Part shown: positions 26,518 through 35,338 of the stretch, one piece after another | Layout of the letters: the number at the start of each line of letters is the position of its first letter | Position numbering within the stretch: the first letter of the stretch is position 1 | Source: Merdimmobilis hominis | GTDB lineage: Bacteria; Bacillota; Clostridia; Oscillospirales; Ruminococcaceae | Length of the DNA stretch: 64,000 nucleotides | Direction: 5' to 3' | Assembly (NCBI RefSeq): GCF_016901855.1 | Contig: NZ_JACJKY010000001.1 | Coordinates: 62,001 to 126,000, forward strand | Position numbers and translations under genes: made by a program | Notes under the pieces: model-generated | Told to the model about the DNA's origin: nothing | What the model saw: only the letters and a program-made list of their open reading frames with translations | The model's database searches: none

Positions 26518-27726
26518 TTATGGTTTGGAATCCGTGTGTTCAATCAATGAAGCAAACGAAATGGCGTCTGTGCCGAATTTTTGGCGTACACGATCCATAG
26601 CCGCATCGATTTTTTGGTTTTTCTCTTCCCGGCTTGTATCGTCAAAAGAGAAAAATGAGGTTTGCGTGCCGAGTGAATCGGGTACGAGATTTGCACCGCC
26701 AATACCGAGCATTCGCACACGTGTGGAATCATTGGTGCAGCTTTCGATCAGCTCCCGTGCACAGCGATACATTGTTTTAGCGGAGTGTGTCGGTGCCGCA
26801 AGCGTGCACTGCCGCTGAATGGACGTAAATGCAGGCGTTTTGATTTGCAGCTGAACCGTCTGGCATTTTGCACCTGCCTGCCGCAGCCGGGCAGCTACCT
26901 GATCACACAGCGCGAGCGCGGCAGGCAAAATTTCCGCTGTGCCGCACAGGTCGGCGGGGTAGGTAATCTGATTGCTCACCGATTTCGGGAAGCGATTGAC
27001 TGCATCCTCATAGCGTGAAACAGGTGCATGTTCCATACCGTTTGCATACAGCCAGAGCATTTCGCCTGCTTTTTGCAGATGGCGGTTTAGAAAATCACGA
27101 TCGCAAGCGGCTAAATCGCCGATTGTATGAATCGCATATTTTTCAAAAAAAGCAGTGGTGCGTTTGCCCACAAAGAGCAGGTCAGAAACGGGGAGAGGGT
27201 AGAGCAGTGAGCGGAAATTTTCACGCGTGATGACGGTTGTAGCGTCCGGCTTTTTATAGTCACTGCCAAGCTTTGCAAAAATCTTATTAAATGAAACGCC
27301 GACCGATACGGTGAGTCCCAATTCGTTTTTGACGCGCTCATGAATGGCTTCTGCGATTTCTTCGCCCGTTCCGAACAGCATCCGGCTGCCTGTGACGTCA
27401 AGCCAGCTTTCATCGATCCCGAACGGCTCGACCAAATCGGTAAACGAACAGTAGATCGCGTTTAGTCGTTTGGAATATTCATGATAAAGCTTGTGATGCG
27501 GCGGTGTTAAGAACAGATCGGGGCATTTTTGCTTTGCCTGCCAGATTGTTTCCGCTGTTTTGACGCCGCATGCTTTGGCAAGCTCGTTTTTCGCTAAAAT
27601 AATGCCATGACGGCTGTCCGGATTGCCGCAGACTGCCATCGGAATCTCTTTATATTCAGGACGAAGAATGCACTCTACCGACGCATAAAAATTGTTGCAG
27701 TCGCTGTGCAGAATCACGCGGTCCAT
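26518..27726 (-). CDS. dinB: Y-family DNA polymerase (Pol IV-like)
   Basis: 402 aa. HSDCNNFYASVE (7-18) holds the first catalytic Asp and the YASVE steric gate. FGIDESWLDV holds the Asp-Glu pair, with SVGVSFNKIFAKLGSD and the helix-hairpin-helix region after it. It performs error-prone translesion synthesis. The start at 27726 follows AGGTGAACC; the extended open frame upstream runs into the repeat mosaic and is not used. No LexA box was recognised. Confidence 0.9.
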   Translation of the reverse strand: MDRVILHSDCNNFYASVECILRPEYKEIPMAVCGNPDSRHGIILAKNELAKACGVKTAETIWQAKQKCPDLFLTPPHHKLYHEYSKRLNAIYCSFTDLVEPFGIDESWLDVTGSRMLFGTGEEIAEAIHERVKNELGLTVSVGVSFNKIFAKLGSDYKKPDATTVITRENFRSLLYPLPVSDLLFVGKRTTAFFEKYAIHTIGDLAACDRDFLNRHLQKAGEMLWLYANGMEHAPVSRYEDAVNRFPKSVSNQITYPADLCGTAEILPAALALCDQVAARLRQAGAKCQTVQLQIKTPAFTSIQRQCTLAAPTHSAKTMYRCARELIESCTNDSTRVRMLGIGGANLVPDSLGTQTSFFSFDDTSREEKNQKIDAAMDRVRQKFGTDAISFASLIEHTDSKP

Positions 27727-27789
27727 ATGGTTCACCTGCCTTTTTTTCAGTATACCACACCCGCATATTTTATTCAAGAACAATCGTTC

Positions 27790-27941
27790 ACGCCTGCGGC
27801 GAGCAATCGCTTCGCGCACTCTATAGGGAGTGGATGCTATATCTTTCCGCCAGTGCTTGCCGCAGGCGAATCAATCCCGCTTAGCGGGCACCTGCGGTGC
27901 GGCGGTCGCTTCGCACACTCTATAGGGAGCGGGTGCGAAGC
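27790..27941. repeat. Mini-hairpin repeat mosaic A
   Basis: A string of small palindromes: CGCC-tgc-GGCG (27791-27801), CACTC-tatagg-GAGTG (27817-27832), CCCGC-tta-GCGGG (27876-27888), GCACC-tgc-GGTGC (27888-27900) and GCTTCGCAC...GTGCGAAGC (27908-27941). The 26-nt CGCTTCGC...CTATAGGGAG unit occurs twice, 99 nt apart (27808, 27907). Arms 27791-27804 and 27855-27868 form a larger inverted repeat. Related modules recur at 28025-28109 and 32241-32564. Confidence 0.8.
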
Positions 27942-27966
27942 CTTTGCACTGGTTTTTTAAAAGGAA

Positions 27967-27990
27967 AAAGCAGGGAAAGACCCTGCTTTT
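27967..27990 (-). terminator. Terminator of the tsaE-upp operon
   Basis: AAAGCAGGG-aaaga-CCCTGCTTTT; on the minus strand TTTTTCCTTTT follows. Confidence 0.65.
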
Positions 27991-28024
27991 GTTTCTTTTA
28001 ATATTGATATTTTTCGTGGAAGAA

Positions 28025-28109
28025 ATTCCGCATTAGGCAATCCTGTCCAATGCGACTGCCCCCACCGTTGCGGCCTCAGCCGCAACGATTAACGCCGGGC
28101 TTAGCCCGG
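28025..28109. repeat. Mini-hairpin repeat mosaic B
   Basis: It contains a degenerate copy of the TTCCGCATT...AATGCGA module (28026-28055), CGTTGCGGC-ctca-GCCGCAACG (28066-28087, perfect) and CCGGGC-tta-GCCCGG (28095-28109), which abuts the upp stop codon. Confidence 0.7.
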
Positions 28110-28739
28110 TTAGAGGGTGCCGAAAATGCGGTCGCCTGCGTCACCCAGTCCCGGTACAATGTATGCGTGATCGTTTAACTTCTCGTCAAGCGCTGCGCAG
28201 TATACCTCGACGTCCGGATGTGCTTTTGTCAGTGCGTCCAGACCTTCCGGTGCCGCAATGATGCACATGAATTTGATTGATTTGACACCATGGTTTTTGA
28301 GCAGACGAACAGCATCCACCGCCGAACCACCGGTTGCCAGCATCGGATCAAGCAGAATGACATCGCGGTTTTCAACGTCTGCCGGCAGCTTGCAGTAATA
28401 TTCGTGCGGCTCTTTCGTCACCGGATCACGATATAAACCGATGTGTCCGACTTTTGCCGCCGGAATCATGTTCAGCACACCGTCCACCATGCCAAGTCCG
28501 GCACGCAGAATCGGAACAAATGCGAGCTTTTTGCCAGCAAGCGTCTTTGCCGTTGTTTTGCAGATCGGTGTTTCAACTTCGATTTCTGTGGTAGACAAAT
28601 TGCGGGTTGCCTCGTAGCACATAAACATCGCAATTTCGGAAATCAGCGCCCGGAATTCTTTCGAGCCTGTCCGTTTGTCGCGAAGGAGCGTGACTTTGTG
28701 GTCGATGAGCGGATGATTCATGATAAACGGCTGTTTCAT
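28110..28739 (-). CDS. upp: Uracil phosphoribosyltransferase
   Basis: 209 aa. It salvages uracil to UMP using PRPP. The PRPP loop appears as [18 protein letters not shown] (around 128-145), with [15 protein letters not shown] and the C-terminal uracil-binding [22 protein letters not shown] precedes the ATG. Last gene of tsaE-tsaB-rpiB-upp, 21 nt after rpiB. Stop codon touches a mini-hairpin repeat. Confidence 0.94.
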   Translation of the reverse strand: MKQPFIMNHPLIDHKVTLLRDKRTGSKEFRALISEIAMFMCYEATRNLSTTEIEVETPICKTTAKTLAGKKLAFVPILRAGLGMVDGVLNMIPAAKVGHIGLYRDPVTKEPHEYYCKLPADVENRDVILLDPMLATGGSAVDAVRLLKNHGVKSIKFMCIIAAPEGLDALTKAHPDVEVYCAALDEKLNDHAYIVPGLGDAGDRIFGTL

Positions 28740-28760
28740 AACATGACTCCTTTTTTATGA

Positions 28761-29222
28761 TTATTTTTGTTCCAGTGCAGTGATTAAATCAACGCGGCGC
28801 TGATGTCTGCCGCCTTCGAACGGTGTTTTCAAGAAAATAGACAGCAATTCTTCTGCCAAACCGCCCGCAATGACACGTGCGCCGAAGCAGATCACGTTTG
28901 CATCATTGTGCAGACGGGTGTATTTTGTGGAGAAACAGTCGGTGCAAAGTGCAGCACGAATACCGTCAATCTTGTTTGCTGCGATCGAAATACCGATACC
29001 GGTACCGCAGATTAAAAGCGCGCAGTCTGCTTCTTTTGAAAGAACCTTTTCGCAGGTCGCCTCTGCAATATTCGGGTAGTCAACGCTTTCCTCCGAGTAG
29101 CAACCGCAGTCGATCGGTGTGAGTCCCTGGTCGGAAAGCCACTGAATCAGCTGATTTTTAAGCTGGAAACCAGCGTGGTCGCTGCCAACGGCAATGCGGG
29201 AAAATACAAATTCGTTTGTCAT
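28761..29222 (-). CDS. rpiB: Ribose-5-phosphate isomerase B
   Basis: 153 aa, RpiB/LacAB fold. GSDHAGFQLK (about 13-22) and DCGCYSEESVDYP form the phosphate site. The catalytic Cys lies in LICGTGIGISIAANK, and the C-terminal PFEGGRHQRRVD is conserved. It interconverts ribose-5-P and ribulose-5-P, feeding PRPP supply. ATG overlaps the tsaB stop by 4 nt, so translation is coupled. Confidence 0.93.
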   Translation of the reverse strand: MTNEFVFSRIAVGSDHAGFQLKNQLIQWLSDQGLTPIDCGCYSEESVDYPNIAEATCEKVLSKEADCALLICGTGIGISIAANKIDGIRAALCTDCFSTKYTRLHNDANVICFGARVIAGGLAEELLSIFLKTPFEGGRHQRRVDLITALEQK

Positions 29223-29935
29223 AAAGATTGTCCTCCTGTTGATTGTTTACGCAGCAGTTCACGCTGTGCCTGCGGCAAACGTAAATAAAATGGCATTAAA
29301 TCAGCGGCATCGGTACAGTCTTGCGGGAAATGGCTGAGTGCACAGCGTGCAACGCTTGATGCGCGCTGCATCCGGTTTGGTTCGGATGCCAAAACGAGTG
29401 TCGGAAATTCATCGGAAAGTTCTTTAAAGCACAGATGTGCACCGTCTCCGACGAGTGTAATCGGTGCATCCGCAAAGGATGCAATCGTTTCCCTGAGTGA
29501 TGCAATCGAACATGCTGTATCCGGTGTCAGACGTGTCATTGTTTGGTTTTCTGCTTCAAACAGCGCACAATATACCTGTTTGCAGCGCGCGTCCATTGCC
29601 GCTAGGATGATACCGTTTTGATCGATCATATTATACGCGAGTGCTTCCAGTGTCGAAACACCGATGCACGGCTTTGAAAGTCCGAGTGCCAAGCCTTTGA
29701 CCGCACCGATGCCGATGCGAAGTCCTGTAAACGAACCGGGACCGCTGCTGACTGCAAACAGCTCGGTTTCGGAGAGTGCAGCGCCGCAGCAGGAGAGTGC
29801 CGATTCGATCATTGGCATCAATGTCTGTGAATGTGTGCGCATCGTATTCACGGAAAATTCCGCAATGACATGAGTGTCATCACAAAAGCTGACCGATGTG
29901 GTTTTTGCAGAAGTGTCAAGCGCAAGAATTTTCAA
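29219..29935 (-). CDS. tsaB: tRNA t6A37 threonylcarbamoyltransferase complex protein TsaB
   Basis: 238 aa. ASKHA fold; LALDTSAKTTSVSF at the start and SSGPGSFTGLRIGIGAVKGLAL (about 64-85) are diagnostic. It scaffolds TsaD/TsaE for t6A synthesis on ANN-decoding tRNAs. ATGA overlaps with both tsaE and rpiB give a tightly coupled operon. No rimI or tsaD gene follows here, unlike the common tsaE-tsaB-rimI-tsaD order. Confidence 0.92.
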   Translation of the reverse strand: MKILALDTSAKTTSVSFCDDTHVIAEFSVNTMRTHSQTLMPMIESALSCCGAALSETELFAVSSGPGSFTGLRIGIGAVKGLALGLSKPCIGVSTLEALAYNMIDQNGIILAAMDARCKQVYCALFEAENQTMTRLTPDTACSIASLRETIASFADAPITLVGDGAHLCFKELSDEFPTLVLASEPNRMQRASSVARCALSHFPQDCTDAADLMPFYLRLPQAQRELLRKQSTGGQSL

Positions 29936-30360
29936 AATTTTCCGCCTCCGTAAATTCGAATTGACCGCGTGGTTTCATCGGTTTTCTCAATATCAATAAA
30001 AATGGTTTGTTCCTCGTCAAGCACACCGGCGATGTTTTCGCTCCATTCAATCGCTAAAATGCCGCCTTGCTCCATGTAGTCGAAAAAGCCGGTGGAGTAA
30101 AGATCGTCAAGTGTGTGTACCCGGTACATGTCAAAATGATATAACGGGATGGGACCCGGATATTCATGCACAATCGCAAAGGTGGGACTAGCCGCTTCGC
30201 CTTTACAGCCAAGCCCTTCAAACAGTCCGCGGACAAATGCTGTTTTTCCCGCGCCAAGACCACCTAAAAAAGCAATCACATCGCCCGGAGAAAGCTTTGC
30301 GGCAATTTCTTTTGCAATCGATTCTGTTTCGTTTACAGAATGCGAAGTGTATTGTTGCAT
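29932..30360 (-). CDS. tsaE: tRNA t6A37 complex ATPase TsaE
   Basis: 142 aa. Walker A FLGGLGAGKTAFVRGL (about 32-47), SPTFAIVHEYPG and the YHFDMYRV motif near 80-87, and AIEWSENIAG. The ATG at 30360 has TAGGAGGAA upstream. The long open frame further upstream crosses the promoter and leader hairpin and is not used. First gene of the operon; overlaps tsaB by 4 nt. Confidence 0.93.
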   Translation of the reverse strand: MQQYTSHSVNETESIAKEIAAKLSPGDVIAFLGGLGAGKTAFVRGLFEGLGCKGEAASPTFAIVHEYPGPIPLYHFDMYRVHTLDDLYSTGFFDYMEQGGILAIEWSENIAGVLDEEQTIFIDIEKTDETTRSIRIYGGGKF

Positions 30361-30395
30361 AATTCCTCCTATAAAAAGGGTTTTCCTCACAAAAC

Positions 30396-30445
30396 AACTG
30401 TCGGCGACCATGCGTTTTTTCTGAAAAAAGCGCAAACCGACAGTT
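30396..30445 (-). promoter_or_regulatory. Structured 5' leader of the tsaE operon
   Basis: AACTGTCGG (30445-30437) pairs with CCGACAGTT (30404-30396). Inside it, GCG plus TTTTTT pairs with AAAAAA plus CGC around CAG. The predicted transcript begins within about 5-10 nt of this stem, so the mRNA starts as a hairpin. Not a recognised riboswitch. Confidence 0.55.
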
Positions 30446-30456
30446 TTTTCGCTTCT

Positions 30457-30485
30457 ATTATAGTATTTCACAAAGACAAATTCAA
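30457..30485 (-). promoter_or_regulatory. Promoter of the tsaE operon
   Basis: TTGAAT (30485-30480), 17-nt spacer, TATAAT (30462-30457). Confidence 0.75.
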
Positions 30486-30516
30486 GTATTCTGTAGAAAA
30501 AAAGAAAAAGGTATGG

Positions 30517-30522
30517 TATACT
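30517..30522 (+). promoter_or_regulatory. Extended -10 of fhs
   Basis: TGG-TATACT, 40 nt before the fhs start; the -35 is A-rich and poor. Confidence 0.5.
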
Positions 30523-30562
30523 AAAACCAATTCTTGAAATCATGTTAAAGGAGAAACGATCT

Positions 30563-32239
30563 ATGCTTTCGGACATCAAAATCGCACAACAGGCAAAAAT
30601 GAAGCCGATCATGCAAATTGCAGAGGACTTGCAGATTAACGAGCAGTATGTTGAGCCGTACGGACGGTATAAATGCAAACTCGATCATGCGCTGTTTGAT
30701 TCGCTCAAAGACAAGGCGGACGGAAAGCTTATTTTGGTGACGGCAATTAACCCAACGCCTGCCGGTGAGGGAAAAACCACAACAACAGTAGGTCTTGGTC
30801 AGGCAATGAAGAAGATCGGCAAAAATGCAATCATTGCGCTGCGTGAGCCGTCCTTAGGACCGGTGTTCGGCATCAAAGGCGGCGCGGCTGGCGGCGGCTA
30901 TGCGCAGGTTGTACCGATGGAGGATATCAACCTGCATTTTACCGGCGATATGCACGCGATTACCGCGGCAAACAACCTGCTTTCCGCACTGGTTGACAAC
31001 CATTTGCAGCAGGGCAATGCACTTTCGCTCGATCCAAGACGCATTTTGTTTAAACGCTGTCTTGATATGAATGACCGTGCACTGCGTAATGTCACGATTG
31101 GTCTGGGCGGAAAACTCAATGGTATTCCGCGTGAAGACGGCTTCCAGATCACAGTTGCAAGCGAGATTATGGCAATTTTGTGCCTTGCAACCGATCTTGC
31201 GGATTTAAAAGAGCGGCTTGCATCGATTCTTGTGGGCTATACGTACGATAATCGTCCGCTGTTTGCGCGCGATTTCAAAGCAGAGGGTGCAATGACTGCA
31301 CTGTTAAAAGACGCGCTCAAGCCAAACCTTGTGCAGACGCTCGAGAACACGCCGGCGATTATGCACGGCGGCCCGTTTGCAAACATTGCGCACGGATGCA
31401 ACTCGATCACCGCAACAAAGCTTGCATTGAAACTCGCAGATTACACAATTACCGAAGCGGGCTTCGGCTCTGACCTTGGTGCGGAGAAATTCCTGGATAT
31501 CAAATGCCGGTTCGGCAATCTGCATCCGGACTGCATCGTTGTTGTTGCGACAATTCGTGCACTGAAATACAACGGCGGTGTGGACAAAGCGCATGTAGCA
31601 GAGGAAAACATGGATGCGCTCAAAGCAGGCATCAAAAATCTCGGTGCGCATATCGACAATATGCGGCTGTACGGCGTGCCGGTTGTGGTGGCGATCAACC
31701 GTTTCTTGACCGATACCGACGAGGAAGTCCGGTTTGTTTCTTCGTACTGTGCAGAAAAACAGGTGGAATGTGCATATTCCGAAGTGTTTGCAAAAGGCGG
31801 AGAGGGCGGCATCGAACTTGCTGAGACCGTTTGCCGTGTTATTGAAGAAAATGCGGAAACAACACACTTTGCACCGATTTACGAAGATGACACCACCGTC
31901 TATGAGAAAATGGATGCGATTGCGAAAAAGATTTATCATGCGGGTGATGTTTCTTATACACCGGCGGCAAAACGTGCGATCCGTGAGATTGAGTCGCTTG
32001 GAATGGGCAATTATCCGGTCTGCGTTGCAAAGACACAGTATTCACTGTCGGATGATCCGACGCTGCTCGGTGCACCGGAAGGCTTTACACTGAATGTACG
32101 CGACGTCCGCGTCAACGCAGGTGCGCGCTTTATTGTGGCATATACCGGAACGATTGTGACAATGCCCGGTTTGCCGAAAGTTCCGGCGGCAGAGCGTATT
32201 GATGTCACTGAGGACGGCGTCATCGAAGGCCTCTTCTAA
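30563..32239 (+). CDS. fhs: Formate-tetrahydrofolate ligase
   Basis: 558 aa. The P-loop region [19 protein letters not shown] lies near residues 63-81. [21 protein letters not shown] is the second FTHFS signature, and the C-terminal [15 protein letters not shown] closes the formate site. It makes 10-formyl-THF from formate and ATP, in Clostridia for purine synthesis or acetogenic C1 flow. The ATG at 30563 ([10 protein letters not shown]) has AAAGGAGAAACG upstream; the ATG at 30542 lies before that site. Confidence 0.96.
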   Translation: MLSDIKIAQQAKMKPIMQIAEDLQINEQYVEPYGRYKCKLDHALFDSLKDKADGKLILVTAINPTPAGEGKTTTTVGLGQAMKKIGKNAIIALREPSLGPVFGIKGGAAGGGYAQVVPMEDINLHFTGDMHAITAANNLLSALVDNHLQQGNALSLDPRRILFKRCLDMNDRALRNVTIGLGGKLNGIPREDGFQITVASEIMAILCLATDLADLKERLASILVGYTYDNRPLFARDFKAEGAMTALLKDALKPNLVQTLENTPAIMHGGPFANIAHGCNSITATKLALKLADYTITEAGFGSDLGAEKFLDIKCRFGNLHPDCIVVVATIRALKYNGGVDKAHVAEENMDALKAGIKNLGAHIDNMRLYGVPVVVAINRFLTDTDEEVRFVSSYCAEKQVECAYSEVFAKGGEGGIELAETVCRVIEENAETTHFAPIYEDDTTVYEKMDAIAKKIYHAGDVSYTPAAKRAIREIESLGMGNYPVCVAKTQYSLSDDPTLLGAPEGFTLNVRDVRVNAGARFIVAYTGTIVTMPGLPKVPAAERIDVTEDGVIEGLF

Positions 32240-32240
32240 G

Positions 32241-32564
32241 GCACCTGCGGTGCGGGCACTTGCAGTGCGGCAGTTCACGCCTAACGGCGTGGATTCTATC
32301 GAGAGAAAAGCCTTTGTTATAGGTGCTTTCTTGAAGAGCGCTTCCGCATTGGGCAGCAAGAAACAGGCAGAGCCTGCCCAATGCGAAGGAACGCCGCAAG
32401 GCGCGGCAGTCGCTTCGCACAGTTTCCGGGAAGTGTTTGCTATATCTTTGCATGGATGCTTTCTTAAGGAGCACTTCCGCATTGGGCAGCAAGAAACAGG
32501 CGGAGCCCGCCCAATGCGAAGGAACGCCGCAAGGCGCGGCGAATCAATACCGCTTAGCGGGGGA
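32241..32564. repeat. Mini-hairpin repeat mosaic C
   Basis: From the left: GCACC-tgc-GGTGC (32241-32253), GCACT-tgc-AGTGC (32256-32268), CACGCC-taac-GGCGTG (32276-32291). Then a 67-nt module at 32341-32407 recurs at 32474-32540 with two differences that preserve an internal stem. Last comes CCGC-tta-GCGG (32550-32560), touching the ribosome site of the next gene. Each 67-nt module contains GCATTGGGC...GCCCAATGC and CGCC-gcaa-GGCG. No coding sense; shares modules with 27790-28109. Confidence 0.85.
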
Positions 32565-32571
32565 GGAATTT

Positions 32572-33702
32572 ATGAAAGGAATTTTGAATCGGGTGGGTGA
32601 ATTTTTAAAAACACTCGATTTGATTACTGTTTTTATATGCCTTGCTTGTTCCGGAATCAGCATGGCGTGTCTGCTCTCATTTTATTCATATGGACAGCGA
32701 ACCGCGAAAGTTGTCATTGTACAGGCGGCGGCAATTCTGATCGGATTGGTCGTTGCGCTGTTTCTGTCAAAGATCGATTATAATATCATGACAAAGCTTT
32801 GGAAAATGCATGCGCCGCTTGCCGTTGGGCTTGTATTGCTCACATTTGTGATCGGTGTTGCACCAAACCCAAATGCACCGACCGATAAAGCGTGGCTCGA
32901 TCTTGGCGTCACGACATTTCAGCCGTCGGAGCTTTTAAAGCTGTCATTCATTTTAACGTTTTCGCTTCATTTGTCACATGTGGGCGGCGAAATCAACCGG
33001 CCGAAGAATTTTCTTTTGCTGTGTCTGCATGCGATGGCACCGTTTGGATTGATTGTCCTGCAAAGTGATATCGGTACCGCGATGGTATTTATGATGATTT
33101 TTGTCGTTATGATGTTTACAGCAGGACTTTCCTGGCGGCTGATTGCCGTGGGACTCATCGGCGCTGCTGCGGTTGTGCCGGTTGCATGGATGTATCTGCC
33201 CGACTTTTTAAAATCGCGCTTTTTGGCGGCACAGAATCCGGAACTCTATCTGTCCGGCGACGGAAAAGGATGGCAGCAATATCTTGGACGAATTGCGCTT
33301 GGTTCGGGACAGCTTTCAGGCCGCGGATTGTTTAAACAGGACAGCCTCTACTATGTACCCGAGGCACACAACGATTTTATCTTTTCTTATATCGGGCAAA
33401 CAATGGGATTTATCGGCTGTCTCGCTGCGCTGTTGCTTCTGACGGCATTATGTGTTAAAATATTGCTGACAGCACGTGCATCAAAAGATACAGAGGGAAC
33501 ACTCATTTGCTGCGGCGTGTTTGCAATGCTGTTTTTCCAGATTGTCGTGAACATCGGCATGGTATTGTGTATTGTTCCGGTTGTCGGCGTAACGCTTCCG
33601 TTTTTCAGCGCCGGCGGCACATCCGCTGTCGTCAACTATATGGCGATCGGATTGGTATTGAGTGTGTACCGAAAAAATAAAAAGACAACGACTGTATTTT
33701 AA
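32572..33702 (+). CDS. SEDS-family peptidoglycan polymerase (RodA/FtsW/SpoVE)
   Basis: 376 aa, about ten membrane helices. KAWLDLGVTTFQPSELLKLSF is the signature near residue 105, LQSDIGTAMVFM holds the conserved Asp region, and LPFFSAGGTSAVVNYMAIGLVLS closes the protein. SEDS proteins polymerise lipid II with a class B PBP; no PBP gene is adjacent, so RodA and FtsW/SpoVE cannot be separated. The ATG at 32572 follows GGGGGAGGAA. The open frame continues upstream only through repeat DNA. Confidence 0.9.
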   Translation: MKGILNRVGEFLKTLDLITVFICLACSGISMACLLSFYSYGQRTAKVVIVQAAAILIGLVVALFLSKIDYNIMTKLWKMHAPLAVGLVLLTFVIGVAPNPNAPTDKAWLDLGVTTFQPSELLKLSFILTFSLHLSHVGGEINRPKNFLLLCLHAMAPFGLIVLQSDIGTAMVFMMIFVVMMFTAGLSWRLIAVGLIGAAAVVPVAWMYLPDFLKSRFLAAQNPELYLSGDGKGWQQYLGRIALGSGQLSGRGLFKQDSLYYVPEAHNDFIFSYIGQTMGFIGCLAALLLLTALCVKILLTARASKDTEGTLICCGVFAMLFFQIVVNIGMVLCIVPVVGVTLPFFSAGGTSAVVNYMAIGLVLSVYRKNKKTTTVF

Positions 33703-33720
33703 TATAGAAAGGAGAACGCT

Positions 33721-34281
33721 ATGCGAGTGATTACCGGAAGCGCACGCGGACGTGTGCTTTTGCCGGTTGCCGGAATGGATGTCCGTCCGACAACCGATAA
33801 AGTGAAAGAAGCCGTGTTCAGTGCGATTCAATTTGAAGTGGAGGGCGCGCGAGTGCTTGATCTGTTCTGCGGCTCCGGTCAAATGGGAATCGAAGCACTG
33901 TCCCGCGGCGCACAATCCTGTGTGTTTGTGGATTCTTCGCGTGCGTCTCAGGATGTGACGAAAAAAAATCTCACAACAACAGGTCTGATGAAACAGGCGC
34001 GTGTTGCCGCGATGGATTATCAGATGTTTTTAAAATCCTCAAAAGATACGTTTGATCTTGTGTTTTTGGATCCGCCGTATTCAAAAGGATTTGTGCAGGA
34101 AGCACTGCCGCTGATCGCACCGCTTGTTTCTGCGAACGGCGTTATTCTGTGTGAGCACGAGCGCAGTGATCAGCCGCCGCTGTCGTTTGGTGGTTTTGTT
34201 CGGACAAAGGAATATCGTTATGGCAGAATTTCGATTTCGGCGTTTCGCAGACAGGATCAAAAAGAGGAGGCGCAGGAATGA
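33721..34281 (+). CDS. rsmD: 16S rRNA (guanine966-N2)-methyltransferase RsmD
   Basis: 186 aa. MRVITGSARGRVL, RPTTDKVKEAVFSAI and the SAM motif VLDLFCGSGQMGIEALSRGA are followed by catalytic DPPY (LVFLDPPYSKG). It methylates G966 of 16S rRNA. It overlaps coaD by 4 nt, the usual rsmD-coaD pair of Firmicutes. AGAAAGGAGAACG precedes the ATG. Confidence 0.94.
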   Translation: MRVITGSARGRVLLPVAGMDVRPTTDKVKEAVFSAIQFEVEGARVLDLFCGSGQMGIEALSRGAQSCVFVDSSRASQDVTKKNLTTTGLMKQARVAAMDYQMFLKSSKDTFDLVFLDPPYSKGFVQEALPLIAPLVSANGVILCEHERSDQPPLSFGGFVRTKEYRYGRISISAFRRQDQKEEAQE

Positions 34282-34796
34282 GAATTGCAGTGTGTCCGGG
34301 TAGCTTTGACCCGGTGACAAGAGGCCATTTGGATATTATCACACGTGCTGCAGGGTTATTTGACAAAGTGATTGTAACGGTCAGTGTGAATGCGGAAAAA
34401 TCGCCTTGTTTTTCGCTTTCTGAGCGTGTGGAACTCATTGAAAAATGCATTTCCGATCTGCATAATGTGCAGGTGGATGTGATGGATGAGCTTTTGGCGA
34501 ACTATGTAAAACGCGTAGGCGCTTGTGCGATTGTCAAAGGTCTTCGCGCAGTTTCCGATTTTGAATATGAATTTCAGATGGCGCTTGCAAATAAAAAACT
34601 ATATCCGCAGGCGGAAACCGTCTTTTTAACAACCCGTCATCAAAACATGTATTTAAGCTCAAGTCTTGTCAAACAAATTGCTTGGTTCGGCGGTGATATC
34701 AGCGACTGTGTTCCGCCTGAGATTCATGACATTGTGAAAGCAAGACTGCTTCGTCAAAGACAAATGAAGGAGGAAATCCACTATGACAATACGTGA
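34278..34796 (+). CDS. coaD: Phosphopantetheine adenylyltransferase
   Basis: 172 aa. CPGSFDPVTRGHLDII (about 6-21) carries the T/HxGH nucleotidyl-transfer motif. KGLRAVSDFEYEFQMA and the C-terminal YLSSSLVKQIAWFGGD are CoaD hallmarks. It is the fourth step of CoA synthesis. The start overlaps the rsmD stop by 4 nt and its end overlaps the next gene by 14 nt. Confidence 0.95.
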   Translation: MRIAVCPGSFDPVTRGHLDIITRAAGLFDKVIVTVSVNAEKSPCFSLSERVELIEKCISDLHNVQVDVMDELLANYVKRVGACAIVKGLRAVSDFEYEFQMALANKKLYPQAETVFLTTRHQNMYLSSSLVKQIAWFGGDISDCVPPEIHDIVKARLLRQRQMKEEIHYDNT

Positions 34797-35319
34797 AAAT
34801 CTCGATTTAATTGATGATATCTTGGATGCGGCATGGACTGTACCGCTGTCCGGCGGCCGATGCGTGGTTGATATTGAAAAAATCCGTGAAGCACTTGATG
34901 ATATCCGTTTGAATATGCCGAGCGAATTAAAACAGGCGCGCACGATTGTGGATGATCGTAAAATCATCATTGACGATGCACGGAAAGAAGCGGAATCAAA
35001 GCTTAAAATTGCAGAAGAACGTGCCAAAAAACTTGTGGATACCAGCGAGATCGTCAAACAAAGCCAACAGCGTGCAAAAGAGATTCTGGCACAGGCGAAT
35101 ACGCAGAGCCGCGAGATCAAACGTGCCGCAAATGAATATGTCGAGAATATTTTGAAGAATGCGGAAGAGCTTTTGATCAATTCGCTGCAGGAGATTAAGA
35201 CAACCCGTCAGGCAGTACGGAAACCTGCAGCTGCACCTGCTGTCCCGTCTCCTGAGATTAAATCTCCTGAGACAAAACACGATGTTAGGGATTCGGAACA
35301 CACCGAAAAAACAAAATAA
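34783..35319 (+). CDS. Coiled-coil ATP-synthase-B-like protein linked to coaD
   Basis: 178 aa. After LVDDILDAAWTVPLSGG-like residues (actually IDDILDAAWTVPLSGG), a long charged helix (about 45-140; DARKEAESKLKIAEERAKKL) forms a predicted coiled coil. A Pro-rich low-complexity tail follows. Proteins of this type follow coaD in many Clostridia and Bacilli; their role is unknown, and similarity to F-type ATPase subunit B is only of helix character. AGGAGG lies within the coaD end, with translational overlap. Confidence 0.7.
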   Translation: MTIRENLDLIDDILDAAWTVPLSGGRCVVDIEKIREALDDIRLNMPSELKQARTIVDDRKIIIDDARKEAESKLKIAEERAKKLVDTSEIVKQSQQRAKEILAQANTQSREIKRAANEYVENILKNAEELLINSLQEIKTTRQAVRKPAAAPAVPSPEIKSPETKHDVRDSEHTEKTK

Positions 35320-35338
35320 AAAACAAAAGATGAAAAAG

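Noticed and set aside
27781-28109. CRISPR array in the repeat-rich intergenic region
   Set aside because: Repeats are short palindromes of unequal spacing with no constant repeat-spacer alternation and no cas genes nearby.
32437-32571. Upstream in-frame extension of the SEDS gene
   Set aside because: It translates repeat modules (including a full 67-nt unit) and would place the start before any membrane segment; GGGGGAGGAA supports 32572.
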